57,154 nt of DNA, taken from Lingula anatina (Eukaryota; Brachiopoda; Lingulata; Lingulida; Lingulidae). Each line of letters starts with the position of its first letter. Positions within the stretch are counted from its first letter, which is position 1. The DNA lies in NCBI RefSeq assembly GCF_001039355.2, contig NW_019773715.1, forward strand, positions 1 to 57,154. Direction: 5' to 3'. The notes beneath the pieces are model-generated. The model ran no database searches and was not told where the DNA came from. It worked only from the letters and a program-made list of their open reading frames with translations. Both the position numbers and the translations under genes were made by a program. Shown here piece by piece: positions 11,786 to 24,681 of this stretch.

Positions 11786-14700
11786 ATGCCGCTGACGTCA
11801 GGTCTCGCCATGCCACGGCAAGGGCCTGGTTTTGCCGTTCCCAGCAAACTACTACAGAAAAAATGGGAGGACAGAAAGTACAAAAGTCACATGGACAAGG
11901 TATGTTTAATTAATGCACTCTAAATAATTTGGGAAACTTTTAAATATGTATGTGCCAACAACACAAGACAAAAGGTGGAGGACAGAAAACACAGCGGTCA
12001 AATGAACAGTGGGTCCTCAGTGCTTTTAGAATTCTTTAGGGGCTTTCCGGGAAAGGCCTTCCACATGAAAAAATTATACTATATGAAAATGTATTCATAT
12101 GAAAGTAGGTGAAATGAAATGTTTAGTACTGTCAACCTCTGTGTCCATGTACATTCTACTAGGGTCACAGATTGTTTTGGGATTTTTTTGTCTAATGTGA
12201 GTGCAGAAAAGTTCCATCATTTAACTAGGGACATATCTGTGAATATATAATGAAAAAAATCAATCTGTGGCCCTGGTAGTTACATGCCTCTTAGGTACCA
12301 TAGTGAAATGAATGCAGATATGCAGTAAATATTTTGCTTAAAGCAACTCGGTTAAAAGCCCATGTTGCATGCAATATGTTTGGCATGTATAAATTTCTTT
12401 GATAGATAAAAGTCTTTTAAGCTAGCACATATGTATGTAGCTATTCAGAGCTCATTTTAAAAATCCTTCTTTGATTGACAGGTTTATTTGTATATCAGTC
12501 ATATCATTTTGTGGTTTAATCTGTAAACTTCCCAAAGCAATGAACTTAATTGCATAATAAAGCCTTCAAAGGTGTGTTGAAACCCATTTTAAATTCATTT
12601 TGAGGACATGATTATGAGTAGAAGGAGGGTTTGATCAGGGATTTTAGCACATTCAAGTGCTTGTGTGCTAGGTTTGCTCAGCCCTTGCCTACCCAAGCAC
12701 AAGCTGTTAGCTAATGCACAAATCAAACGAACAAGTCTAATAAAGTGCTGTGTATTGAATGTGGGGTCAAATAGAAATTTGTAGACATTTGCAAATGGCC
12801 AACTTTTCAATAGAAACCTCTGCTAGTGAAAAATCACCAATTTAAATAGCAGACTGTTTTATTGAATTAATCGACTTAATAGGGACCTATTTGTATGGCA
12901 AACAACACAAAGGGCAATTTTCTTAACTTCACAACTTATACTTGTACATAAGGTCACATTACCATGTCCAGTAAAGTGAAAAATTCACATGGTCTTATTA
13001 GAATATTAATATTGGGCTACATGTTGTTCATTTATAATCTGGCATTTTCATAGCAGTGAAATTAGGTGGTTGAAAAAATAAGGCGTCAGTTTATAGTTAC
13101 TGTAAAGCTATCAAAAAACAGTAAAACTATGCCAGAAATGCTTGATGTTTAATCATCACTGCTTCCTTTTTAGATCTTTGTTTTCCAAAACATCAAAAAT
13201 GTATTATTAAACTACATAAATCATATAAGTATATACATTTCCTGAATAAAAAAAGGAAGTTTCCTATTGATCGATCGGCACTAATCCATATCAGATGGCA
13301 CTTCAGTGTTGTTCTGTACAGGAAAAGCTGATGTAGAGTTTCTCATGCTTAAAGATGGAAAGACTCTTGTTTCTGTGCAGCAGTTAATGAATTGGGGATT
13401 ATTGGTGTAATAAAAGTATTCAGTGCACTGTGGTAGTATGCGCAGTCACAAGTGCTGACTATATTAAGTTTTTTACAGTAATTGTATGTCTTTGAATGGG
13501 GAAAAAATGATCAAACTTTCAGATACATAATTTTATAGCATTTGTGGTGCTTTTACTACATTGAATAGAATAGAAGAGTAACCTTTTTTTAAGTTACCAC
13601 TCAATTAGAATGTTCTAATTTTAAGAAATTCGCAATTTTTTCCCCCATTGAAAAGATCAAGTTTCAGTAATTTATATGAGTAAATTCATAAAATGGCATA
13701 AAGCTTTATGCCATTGAAAAGATCAAGTTTTAGTAATTTATATGAGTAAATTCATAAAATGGCATAAAGCTTTGCTGTCTGTGTAAGAAATACTATATCT
13801 TCAACATGACAGGAAGGGGGGTATATCAGAAATTATTTACATTATAAGGTTTTTTAAAACGCTTTTTGAGGTTACAAGATAACATAACCAAAGGAGTCTA
13901 TTGAAGGATATATGAATGGTGCTTGTCAGAAAAAAAAATAAACATACTTTTTCAAATACATGTACACACTTTGATTGAATCTGTATATATCTGACTCACC
14001 GTGGCAATGTCATAGATTATTACCATGTAATTGATGCTGTTTACTGACATTGTAATTCCAGATGAGAATTTCAAAAATAATGAATGTATATTATCTCTAT
14101 TGAATGTCTGGTAATATTTTTCATTAACTTATACATGCAATACTGAATATTTTGAATTTTGCTTTAATTCAGCCAAAACTAATATCTTTTTTGCACTTAT
14201 ATCACACTGCAATGCAATTTTTTCATTCCAGATGCACTCTATGAAATCTGGTCTTGATACCACTCCTCCAAAGAAACAACCTCACCTGACCCTCAGACTA
14301 AAGAAAGTACAGGTACAGACTAAAAACTTACATTATTTATCATATATAGTTATCAAAATTTGTATCTGACAGCTAAAAGCCCTTTAGTAATCATGAGTTC
14401 GTTTTTTGGTTCTTGTTTTAGGTGCTCTGTTTATAAATACAGTACATGATGTATTGATTTATATGGAATAGAACACATTCAGAAAGGATAAATGTAATTT
14501 GCAGAACACAATGAAAAGAATCAATTGTTTCTAATAGTCAGATAGTGTGACATCTGATACTGCACAGGAGTTCATTAATACATATTATCTGGACTTTCCA
14601 CATATTTATTCCTGTTGATGGTATGCTATGACGTATTGTTTACACACAGCTTGAAGAAGATCGCCAGGCGAAGATAGACAACGATAATGAACTCCTTCTC

Positions 14701-17700
14701 CAGAAAATGTCCTGGATTATGACCAGTAGGGGGCGCCTGGATAATTGGAACGATTACGAGTCCAAGAGGTTAGTTGGATAATGTTTAAGCAATTTTTATT
14801 TATTTGTTTATTTATTTATTTATTTGTTGTACACTAACGTGAATGTTTAGCATCTCAAAGTGTCTGTTAATGACATATCATATTGTTCAGTTTCAGAAAC
14901 TTTAGATAAATGATAATAAGTTTGGAAAAATTGGAAAAATTAGCAGTTAAATCGATATATAGAATAAACCTTTTTTGTATGGATTAAAAGCATAACTGGA
15001 AAACTGTTTAACTGCAAAAAATCCAATATATTACATGTATGTATGTATGTGAATGTGAGGTACAATATCTAGGTCTTTTGTTATCAATATCTGTCATGTT
15101 GTAAGTCAGAAACAACACTATATGTGACATACACTCTTACTTTGCATTAGTGCATATCACATAATTTCATTGCCTTATGGTGTCTCTAGTACTTTGCTTA
15201 TTTTTTAATGCTGCAGGGATAAAATGTTGCAGTAAGTACCACAGCTAAATGACCTTACAAGACATGGACGAAAAACCTACTGTGCACTATGCTATTTACA
15301 TGTGTTATGTCAATCTCCAACACCCATTATTTAATTTCAAAACCTTCTGTGGGGCCATGTCATTTATCACACTTAATAGGAAGGGCAAATGGGTCTTTTT
15401 TTGAAGTATGGCATGTTCCATTTCAATTATGGGAATGTTTGATTAAAAGAAAGAAAATCTTTAGCATCAGTTTTACAAGTAGACTTGTAATTTATTTATT
15501 TGATTTTAGAAGAATAGTGCTGTTAAAAAGTATGGCTGTAGATAAGTATTTAGATTGTTTTTTAAAAACAGCAAGGTTAAAACTGTTTTTCAAAATATAC
15601 AATATTTATGATAGGAGATATCTTCTTTCACTAATTTATCTCTTTTAATGATAATAAACTTTTAAGCATTTAAAAATGTCTGTTGTCAATAATTATGTGT
15701 GCCTCCCTACTTTTGCTTGGGACCATAGATCATGACAAATGCTTAGATATGCCAAGAATAATCTTATTTTATTTTTTATATTAAAGCTTAAACCGAGGAA
15801 TGCGAGATAGAGAACAACAGAAGATAGCCAATGAAAATATAAGAATAGCCAAGAGCCTGAATGAAGTGAAACCAGTGTACAATATTGCAAAATGGGTGAG
15901 TTGCAGTGCCTTTCACTTTGCTTTACTTGTTGTAGCAAAATATGATTAATAAGTCTAAATGAGGAGCAGCTTTTTGTGATGGATGTCATTAAAAGCAAAA
16001 GAAAAAATATCATACTAAAAGTATTTGATGATTAAAAAGGTTGCTGTATTGAAGACAAAATTAAAACAATTTTTTTTATAGTAAGATTATGTCAACTTTA
16101 CCACTTATACTGTTATTATTGTAGGAGGAAGAAGACAAAAAGCACAACTACCTCTTGGGTATGATCAATCATACCACTAAGGACTACGCTCCAGGCCTTA
16201 CCCCCAGGAAGAGTCCACGAAGAAGTCTAGTAAGTCTTGGATCTCTGGCTGGGCTTATTCTGTTACCTTGTAGATATTCAAAATTTGCTGGGTTCCTAAA
16301 GAGAGATGGATTAAGAGTTAGTGACTGCCTAAAGAAATGCCTTTATTATCCCTTTTTTAATCTGGACTTCACCAGTTTAATTATATGTAAAATTTTCATA
16401 TTTATTTTTTTTAAGGAGGAGGAATCAGTAGCAGGATCTGACTTTCCATCATCAGTAAGAAACATCTTTTTTGTCTTGTAACATATGTACAGTATTATTT
16501 TGGTATTCCAATACATAACATTGTTTCATCTTGTTTTTCTGTAATATAGTAAGGTAGTTACTAAAATGGATTTTTAATATATATGGAATGTTTTTCTAAA
16601 AAATTTTTCACTGGATTTCCAAAAAGTCATTACATCCTCATCATGATGACATCTGTTGGTCACAGATGAATAGAGTACACGTAGTGCTAGTGATGAAGCT
16701 GCAAGGTCATCTCCATTTTAAATCCAGTAAAAGGGTAAAAAAAGATGTATTTATATATTTCTTCACTCCTCTTTTATGAACAGAGAGCTACTTCAAGAAG
16801 GACACATTCAAAGCAAGACTCTCTAAAAGAATCGTCAGTGCCAAAATTGCCAAGGTTGACTGGGGAAGCAAAGGAAAAGGTATGTTTAAAGATGAAGTGC
16901 TAAAACACAGTTGATTGCACTTCAGTTTATTTGAATGAACATTTTGTGAGTGAAAAATATTTTTGCATATGACTATCTACAGAAAGGGGCACAGGTTGGT
17001 AGTAGTCAAAATTATGTAAAGATTGAAAGTGACATTAAAAAATGAATTCATTTGTAACACAGTACAAGAGTGTGCACTCTTTATTGGAAATTGAATTTCT
17101 GAAGGAGTTTGGACAGTCTCAGCAAGATTCCATTTTTAAATTATTTACATGTAGTAAAACTTTGATGTCTTGTAGGTTGATTCTCCTGTTGAAGAAGATG
17201 CAAAACTTTTATTCAGGGCCATTAAGGGTCTTGGTAAGTACTTTTCAGCAGCCTTTAGAAATTATTGTAGAATAACTAGATATAACAATTATAAAATACA
17301 AATGCAATACATATTTGACTCTCTCTGTCTTGATTGTCTGCCACGAGGCAGGTTCAGTGTCTCCCATGCCATCCATCTTGATATTCAACTCTTCATTTCA
17401 TCTCTCCATTAGTTTCTGTTCTGCCATTTTATTTCTTCTTACACAAGTAGTTGAACATTTTTATAATTTTCCTCTTTTAATAGTTCTTTGATTTTCTTCA
17501 GAAAATGGTGATGAAGTAATGATAAAGACAATGTTGAGGAGAACCTGTGGACATAGAAATATTGTGAAAAATAAATTTAGAGCCAACTATGACTTGGTAA
17601 GTGGATTTAGAGATCAGATTTTTAGATTTTCTGCTAAGTTTAATGACTTTGCATTCCTTAGAGAGCAAGAGCCTGGGTTACTTTGTATGTGTAAAGTTGA

Positions 17701-20700
17701 AAGAAATAAGGCCTGTTTCCTTTAGAGCTTTTTTAGTACAGTTAATATCAGCAGGACTTCTGATTGATTACATGTACTTTGTCTGAAGATAAGTAAGTAA
17801 GCTTTAAGAGTAGCAGTAAAGCAGCAAAGTTTCAGTACCTCTGTTGAAGTATTGTGTATTTTCTTTCAAGGATCTTGAGGGTGAGCTGAAGGCTCTGATG
17901 GGCAGTGCATATTATCTCATGATTGATGTCTTACTCACTGAACAAGACGCTGCAGATGCTGAAACTCTGAACAAACGAATTGCAGTAAGTTGATGTTTTT
18001 TTCCCATTTTTTAGGGGAAAATGGCTATTTACCGGGTTTTTAGAATTGCATGTACAAATATCATCAACTCTAAATTATAGGTCCAGATTCTTTCTGTAAG
18101 TCTGTAATTTTTATATTTCATTTTTTTTCTTTTCCCTTAACAGACCAAAGATGTTGGAGGTGTTGTAGAGATGATGGTGATGAGAAGTAATGCAGAGCTG
18201 AGTGCTCTGAGAGAAACATATAGGAAAAGTAAGTGTGCTCTGGAACTGTATAAGACAGTAACATTTTACTTGCTGTAATTTTTTGCTATTACTTGACACT
18301 GGACATGGTAATGCTTTTACTAATATTTTCTTGTGAACAAGGAAGCTGACATTTTAACCTTGTTATTTTTATTTAAACTTCACTTGGCAGTGCTTTTTGT
18401 TTCAAGTTATTGTTTGTTTTAGTGTTTGATTCCAGAAAATTATAATAAGCAAAAAACAATTTGGTAGAAATTGATTAACATTTTATTCATGGTTTCAGAA
18501 TATGACAAAACAGTGGAAGAGGACATCAAAGACTCCTTTGATAAACATGTTCAGCTGTTTTTACTTACTCTATCAAAAGTAAGTGATAAGTAAAAGGTCA
18601 CAATTTACACAACAATTAACAGGCAATGTGTTGAAAATAATGATTACCAGAAAAAACATAAATTTCTGTTGATTCTCTCTACGATTTTATGGTAATTGTT
18701 TGCCACCTTAAAATATGTTTAATGAATTATTTAAAATATTTTATATTTATTTTTTATTTCTTTTATATTATATACCAAGGTTATGAAAAATTAATTTTTT
18801 TCAACTCTCTTCAGGAGGGGCGCAATGAATCCGAAGCTGTTGATGATGATTTGGCTCTTAACGATGCAAATGAACTGCACGAGGTAAACACAACCGTAGT
18901 TTTGCATGTAGTATATATGTAATGGGCAGAAAACAGACTTAGAGAGTTTGTAACACATCTTGCCTTGTCTAGGTGCATGTGCTTGCTGTCTAGAATTATG
19001 GCATGTCTTTCAGTGGATATTGTCAAAGACTTCAAGACGCTAAATCATGAATTATGACTTCTGACGTATGATAATTAATGCGTATGTCTAGGTTGTATTT
19101 GGAAGTAATTAAAGAAAACATTACTTTATTTCCTAGCATTGGTATTGAGCATGCTTAAGATTTACCATGATTAAGTCACAGATATGAAATAGAAAAAGCA
19201 GTGATTACACATTGTCAGTATGGGGAAGTAAATCAGTCTAGCTTATATTTTATCACTTGTTACTAAGCGTAATATTTACATTATGATCTGTTTAAAAGAG
19301 AAAAGTTGCAAAATGATTCATTTTAATTTTTGTGTATTTTTTTAGGCTATTTTTGTTAGTGTGTTAGGAATATTAATAGTAGAATAGGTATCAAAATAGA
19401 TAGCACCTGTACCTGAGATTTTTGCTTGAATTTCAAAAATTTAACTTTTTGCTGATTGCATATTGCCTTTCTTCATTCATTGATTAATTCTGAAATGCCT
19501 AAGCATTGGTGTTTGTTTGTTTGTCTTTTTGTTTATTTGTTGTTTTTGATATGGCATGATTGCTTTATGGATCCTTTTTGTGACATTGCATTGTTGTCAG
19601 GATCTTTATAATTGTGGCTGTTGTTGTTGCTGTAGATGTTGTTATTGCTACATAGTCAGTGCTGTATGTAAAACTGTATTTTCAGTTGACTGTTGTAAGT
19701 TTTGGTGAGAACACTGCCTCCTATATTGAGATGTCAGCAGACCAGCAGGTAGGATATGTGTGGTTTTTGCTCTTATAGATATATATTTATACTCAGGGTC
19801 TTTAAAATCTGGACACATAGGAATAGCCATGCTATAGTTTATTTATTAATATCTTAATTAGATAAGGATGAGATTTTTGTATTTAAAATATGCATTTTAT
19901 CTATGTGTCCAGACTTAAGGTACGCCTTGTATTATGTCACTGTGTGGTGAACATATTTAGTTCACATACATGTACTAGAATAAAAGTGTTAGATCTTTAG
20001 TGATGTTTGTGTATGGCTGTGTGTTGCGTATAGCTTATTGTGCTTTCTGTGGAAAAATGGCACCATTCACATTTGAAATGAAATGATCTCACAATTTATA
20101 TTTTCTTCACTTTGATCAGAATTATAAATTAATACCACAGGAGAAATTTTCACATTTTATTTTTTGCAATGTTTCCTCTCTCTCCTGATACTTTTTCTTG
20201 GTCTTCATCTTTTTGATTTGATTTTCCATATTCTTTATCACCTCAACTTCACCTTGAAAACTTTTACCCAATCCCTACCACAGATATGTTATATATGTAG
20301 ACACAGGAGATGGGTGGAGGTGAAAGGATAACCTTTTTTTCCTTAACATTTTATATTTTTTTTCTATATTTTTCTTTAGTCTGGTGATGGTCGCTGGCTG
20401 AACGACAATGGCAAGTTCATGAAGTTACTGGGAGAGAGAAGTCTGCACCAGATACGGGCCACACTGCATGCCTACAAAAATGTAAGAAATCTTGCTAAAT
20501 ATTACAATTTATAAAAAGGAAACTTGTGATTTTTAATCTTTAAATCTTACCTCAAATAGCAATAGATCTACACATTCTGAGTACTGTAATATTGGCAGTG
20601 CTTTTAGTTCATGCTGTCCCTGACCATTCCCGTGTGTTTATACAGGTGACAGGGGAGAAGGACCTTACTGATACTGTGGCCAGTGATTGTGGAGACACAG

Positions 20701-20954
20701 ACTTCACCACTGCTGTGAAAACACTGGGTAAGCTTAGCAGTATAATAATGAAACTTGTGATATGAGTTATTCATCTGTAAAATCATATCATGTATTATTA
20801 GTACACTGTAAGGTTCACTGATTTATAGCTATAATTTGATCTAATGAATTGAATTTTTAAGAGTGTAATTTCATTTAAAATTTGAAGATAGTTTATAAAA
20901 GAGAAAACTGGAGATTTTTTCTTTCAGAAAGTGAATCTCTCTCGCTCTCTCTCG

Positions 20955-20987
<33 letters not shown>

Positions 20988-23900
20988 TATATGTGCCATG
21001 TTATATTCCAGCCACTCTCCTGAGAACACCTCATGCCTTTTATGTTGAAAGACTACATGATCAGATGAGTCACAAAGATCCAGAATTTATTAGAATGCTC
21101 TTGGACAGGGCTGATGTGAGTAATTGACAATTTACTTCTCTGAAATTGTTTGCTTGTAAGTGAAAATACTTTACCGACAAGAAGTATGATTGTGACGTGT
21201 GCTACTTTTTTTGATAAGAAGCTAGAAATTAAAAGACTGGTCAGAAGTTCTTGTGAAATATGTACTGCATGCATAATTTTTTTAAAAATTCTTTGAAAAA
21301 TTGGAATAATCATAATTTCCATTAAATTATAAACGCATAAAAATATTTTGATTAAAAAATGAAAACAAAATTATAAACACCAATGATGATTTATTGATGA
21401 TATTGAAAATCATTTTCTGGCTGCATGGTGTGTTGAATAAATTGAAAGAAAATTTTTTTTTAATTAGCCTTGTTAGAACTTCTATAAATATTTAAATGCA
21501 CTAAGCTTATGTTATAAATTGAGAAAAAAATGTTAGTTATGATTGATTGGTAAACACTGATGGAACTTTAATCTGAATACATATCACTTTATTTTTGTCC
21601 AGGTTGACATGCCTGCTATTCGTAAACTGTACAAAAAGAAGTACAGTGTGGAGTTGGTAGATGACATTAAGTACCGCTGTAAGGGAGAGGCAGTCAAACT
21701 TTTACTGGAGCTCGCAACTCGCCTGACACCTCACGGAAAGGTAGATAGTGATTATTAACATGCACTGTTTATGTGTGCTAACTTATTTCTCCATTAATTT
21801 GTGTTATATTTAAACTTGTTGTCTTATCCATCTTCCTCTACATCTTTGCAATTTCACTTGCTATATTCAATTTTCAATATTAATAGGTGGACACGGTGTG
21901 TTTATTTTAATAATCTGTTAAAAGTTGAAGATGTTATAGTAAATTTTAACATTTATTATAGAAGTAAATCATATTTATATAACTATATAAGTGGATTTGG
22001 AAGCATACATGTGATTGCTAAGGGTCTTGAAACGTTTTTTCTGTCCATTAGGCTGCACTTGCCAAATTCAGAAAATTTGCCATGGTCGCCACAGCAGCAG
22101 TACCCCAGAAAAAGATCCCACACTCTAAACGTGGTGCAGATCACAAAAAGGAGTCCAGCATCAAGGGTAACCCTCCTCATGGTAAAACTACAAAAGACCA
22201 CAGCAAAAGCAAAAAGGAACATGTGGATAAGGGTCACAAAGACAAGAAAAGTCAGTCTGGTTCTCCCAATTCTAAGGCTGGGTCTGATCACCGTGGTACA
22301 GTTCATCCATATGAAAATTTTGATGTGTTGAGAGATGTGGAGGCGATAAGAGAGGCTGTGGTGGGATTTGGAACAGATGAGAAACCATTAATAGACATCC
22401 TGTCATCCAGGAGCAATGAACAAAGGCAGCAAATTAGGAAAAAATATCAAGAGAAATATAAGAAGGTAAGCACTGGAAAAACTGTGGGATTAGCATGCCT
22501 CAGGAAATTACTAGACAAGTCAAATTTGACATTTACTAGGTGGAGGACGATGGCAAAATAATCTTGTACAACCAGGAAATTAATCACTATTCCTGATCAG
22601 ACTTGTATCTGAGAAATTTCAACTTTTCTTATAATCTGACACCAAATCTATAATCTGTTGCTTCAGACTAATGGCTGACATCTTCAAAAATGTTATGATA
22701 AATAAAAAGGGAAAGCTATATTGTTATAAATTTCTTTTTTTCAGAATTTGATTGAAGAACTAAACTGGGAGTTGACGGGAGATCTTGAGGAAGTCGTGCA
22801 GGGTTTACTACAAACACCTATAGAGTTTGACGCTTTCTGTCTTCATGATGCGGTGGAGGGGCTGGGGACCAGGGAAGCTGTACTGATAGGTATCCTGTCC
22901 ACTAGGAGTCCCAAACAATTACATGCCATCAAGGCACAGTACAAGAAAGGTAAGGAATGAAGGCAATCTTTTGAGAGGGTTGGCATTCCGAAGATTTACA
23001 GAGACACCTAAACAAGGGCTCATGATACCTCTTCACATTTCATGTATTAGATGTGATAATTTTAAATAAAACTCCTCAATAACAATCCTGCATCAGAATT
23101 TTGTTTATTCACCTTTATTATACTTGTCATACAGATAGTATAGGAAGAGCTTAATTCTCACATTTACGCTTCATAATAAACCAGTCTTAGAGAAAATATG
23201 ATGACTTAGAAAAAATATGATGAATATAGATAGACACAGAGCTCATTTCACAGTTGTTTCCCTTTCAGCTTATGGCAAAGAGCCGAGTTCTGTCATAGCA
23301 GATGACACAAGTGGAGGCTTCCAGACACTGCTGCTTGAACTGTTGGAGGCTGAGAGAGATCAGAGCAATAAAGTTGACCAGACACTGGCAGAGAAGGATG
23401 CAGCATTACTTTACAAGGTACAGATCATGTATGAGCCTGTAGATATGATTTATAAATAATGTAGTAAGTAAGTGAGTCACAGGAAATGTTTTATATTTTT
23501 TGATAGATAGTCAATTGGTACTATGATTTAGATTACCTGCTTGATGGAATGCACTCTCTGTGGGAGAATTGTGTAAGTTTGTGAGATAGGGGTTGATGGT
23601 AATTTCATTTTGTTAGGCATAATTGAACCTTAAAATCTTACTTAACTTTTTAAAATCAGAAACCCAAATGAAAATAACATTACAGAAATGCTAAGCTCAG
23701 AGCTTAAAGATGGGGCAGGAGGGGGGGTGGAGGGTAGAAGAAATCCCAAGCAGGCTTGGATATCCTATGCAAGAATCCACATTTAATAGTTATCATGTTG
23801 TTTTACAACAGGAAGCAGAGTCCACACTTGATCTGTCAGATGCCAACTTCAGGAACGTTTTGACAAAGAGAAGTCGTGCTCAGGTTCGGGCCACCTTTGC

Positions 23901-24650
23901 TGCCTACAAGAAGTTAACAGGCCATGACATAACAGAGGGTATTAAAAAAGCAATGGTGGGGGATGCTGAGGAAGGCTACATTGCGTTAGGTGAGCATTGC
24001 CGTGAGATCATTGAGGGCTACATTGCGTTAGGTGAGCCCTGCATTTGAAAAAGCTACATTTTCATGTTTTTTTTCTAAATGAAATACATAATTATTGAGC
24101 TATTAAAATTTAAATTGTGGTAAATGCTAGTATTTTCAATATTTTTATTTGTATATTTATTTTTTATGTTTGGATGCCTTTTCAGTTTTGAACTTATCTG
24201 TATGTTTGTTCATTATTTTGTTTAACTTTTTTAAGCTCTTGTTTTTTGTTTGTTTTACAGCTTGTGCACTGAGTGACCCCATACAGTTCTATGCCGAACG
24301 TTTGCATTCAGCTTTGTCAGATAGCGCTGGGACCAATGATAAAATGCTGATCAGAATTATAGTCTCCAGATCAGAGGTAAATTGTGCTTAAACCTTTCAT
24401 ACTTTCAATGATGAAAATAGCAGAAACTGAATCATTCACAATTGCATGTATATTCATATTTGTACACAATTTATTTGTAAGAGTTACAATTTATGTAAGG
24501 TAAAAATTTTCCACCTTAAAAAAATGTTCTTTTTCACATAGATTTCATAACCTTATGCTGTTAAGTTAAATATTGTTATTTTTTCTCAGTTTATGACTAC
24601 TGTTCCTGGTATGGCTAGTAGATTCTTAGACCCAGGTGTCTCCAAGACTG

Positions 24651-24681
<31 letters not shown>

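Noticed and set aside
21801-22331. 176-codon plus-strand open frame
   Set aside because: It overlaps exon 22052-22465 in the wrong frame; the annexin linker frame is the real one.
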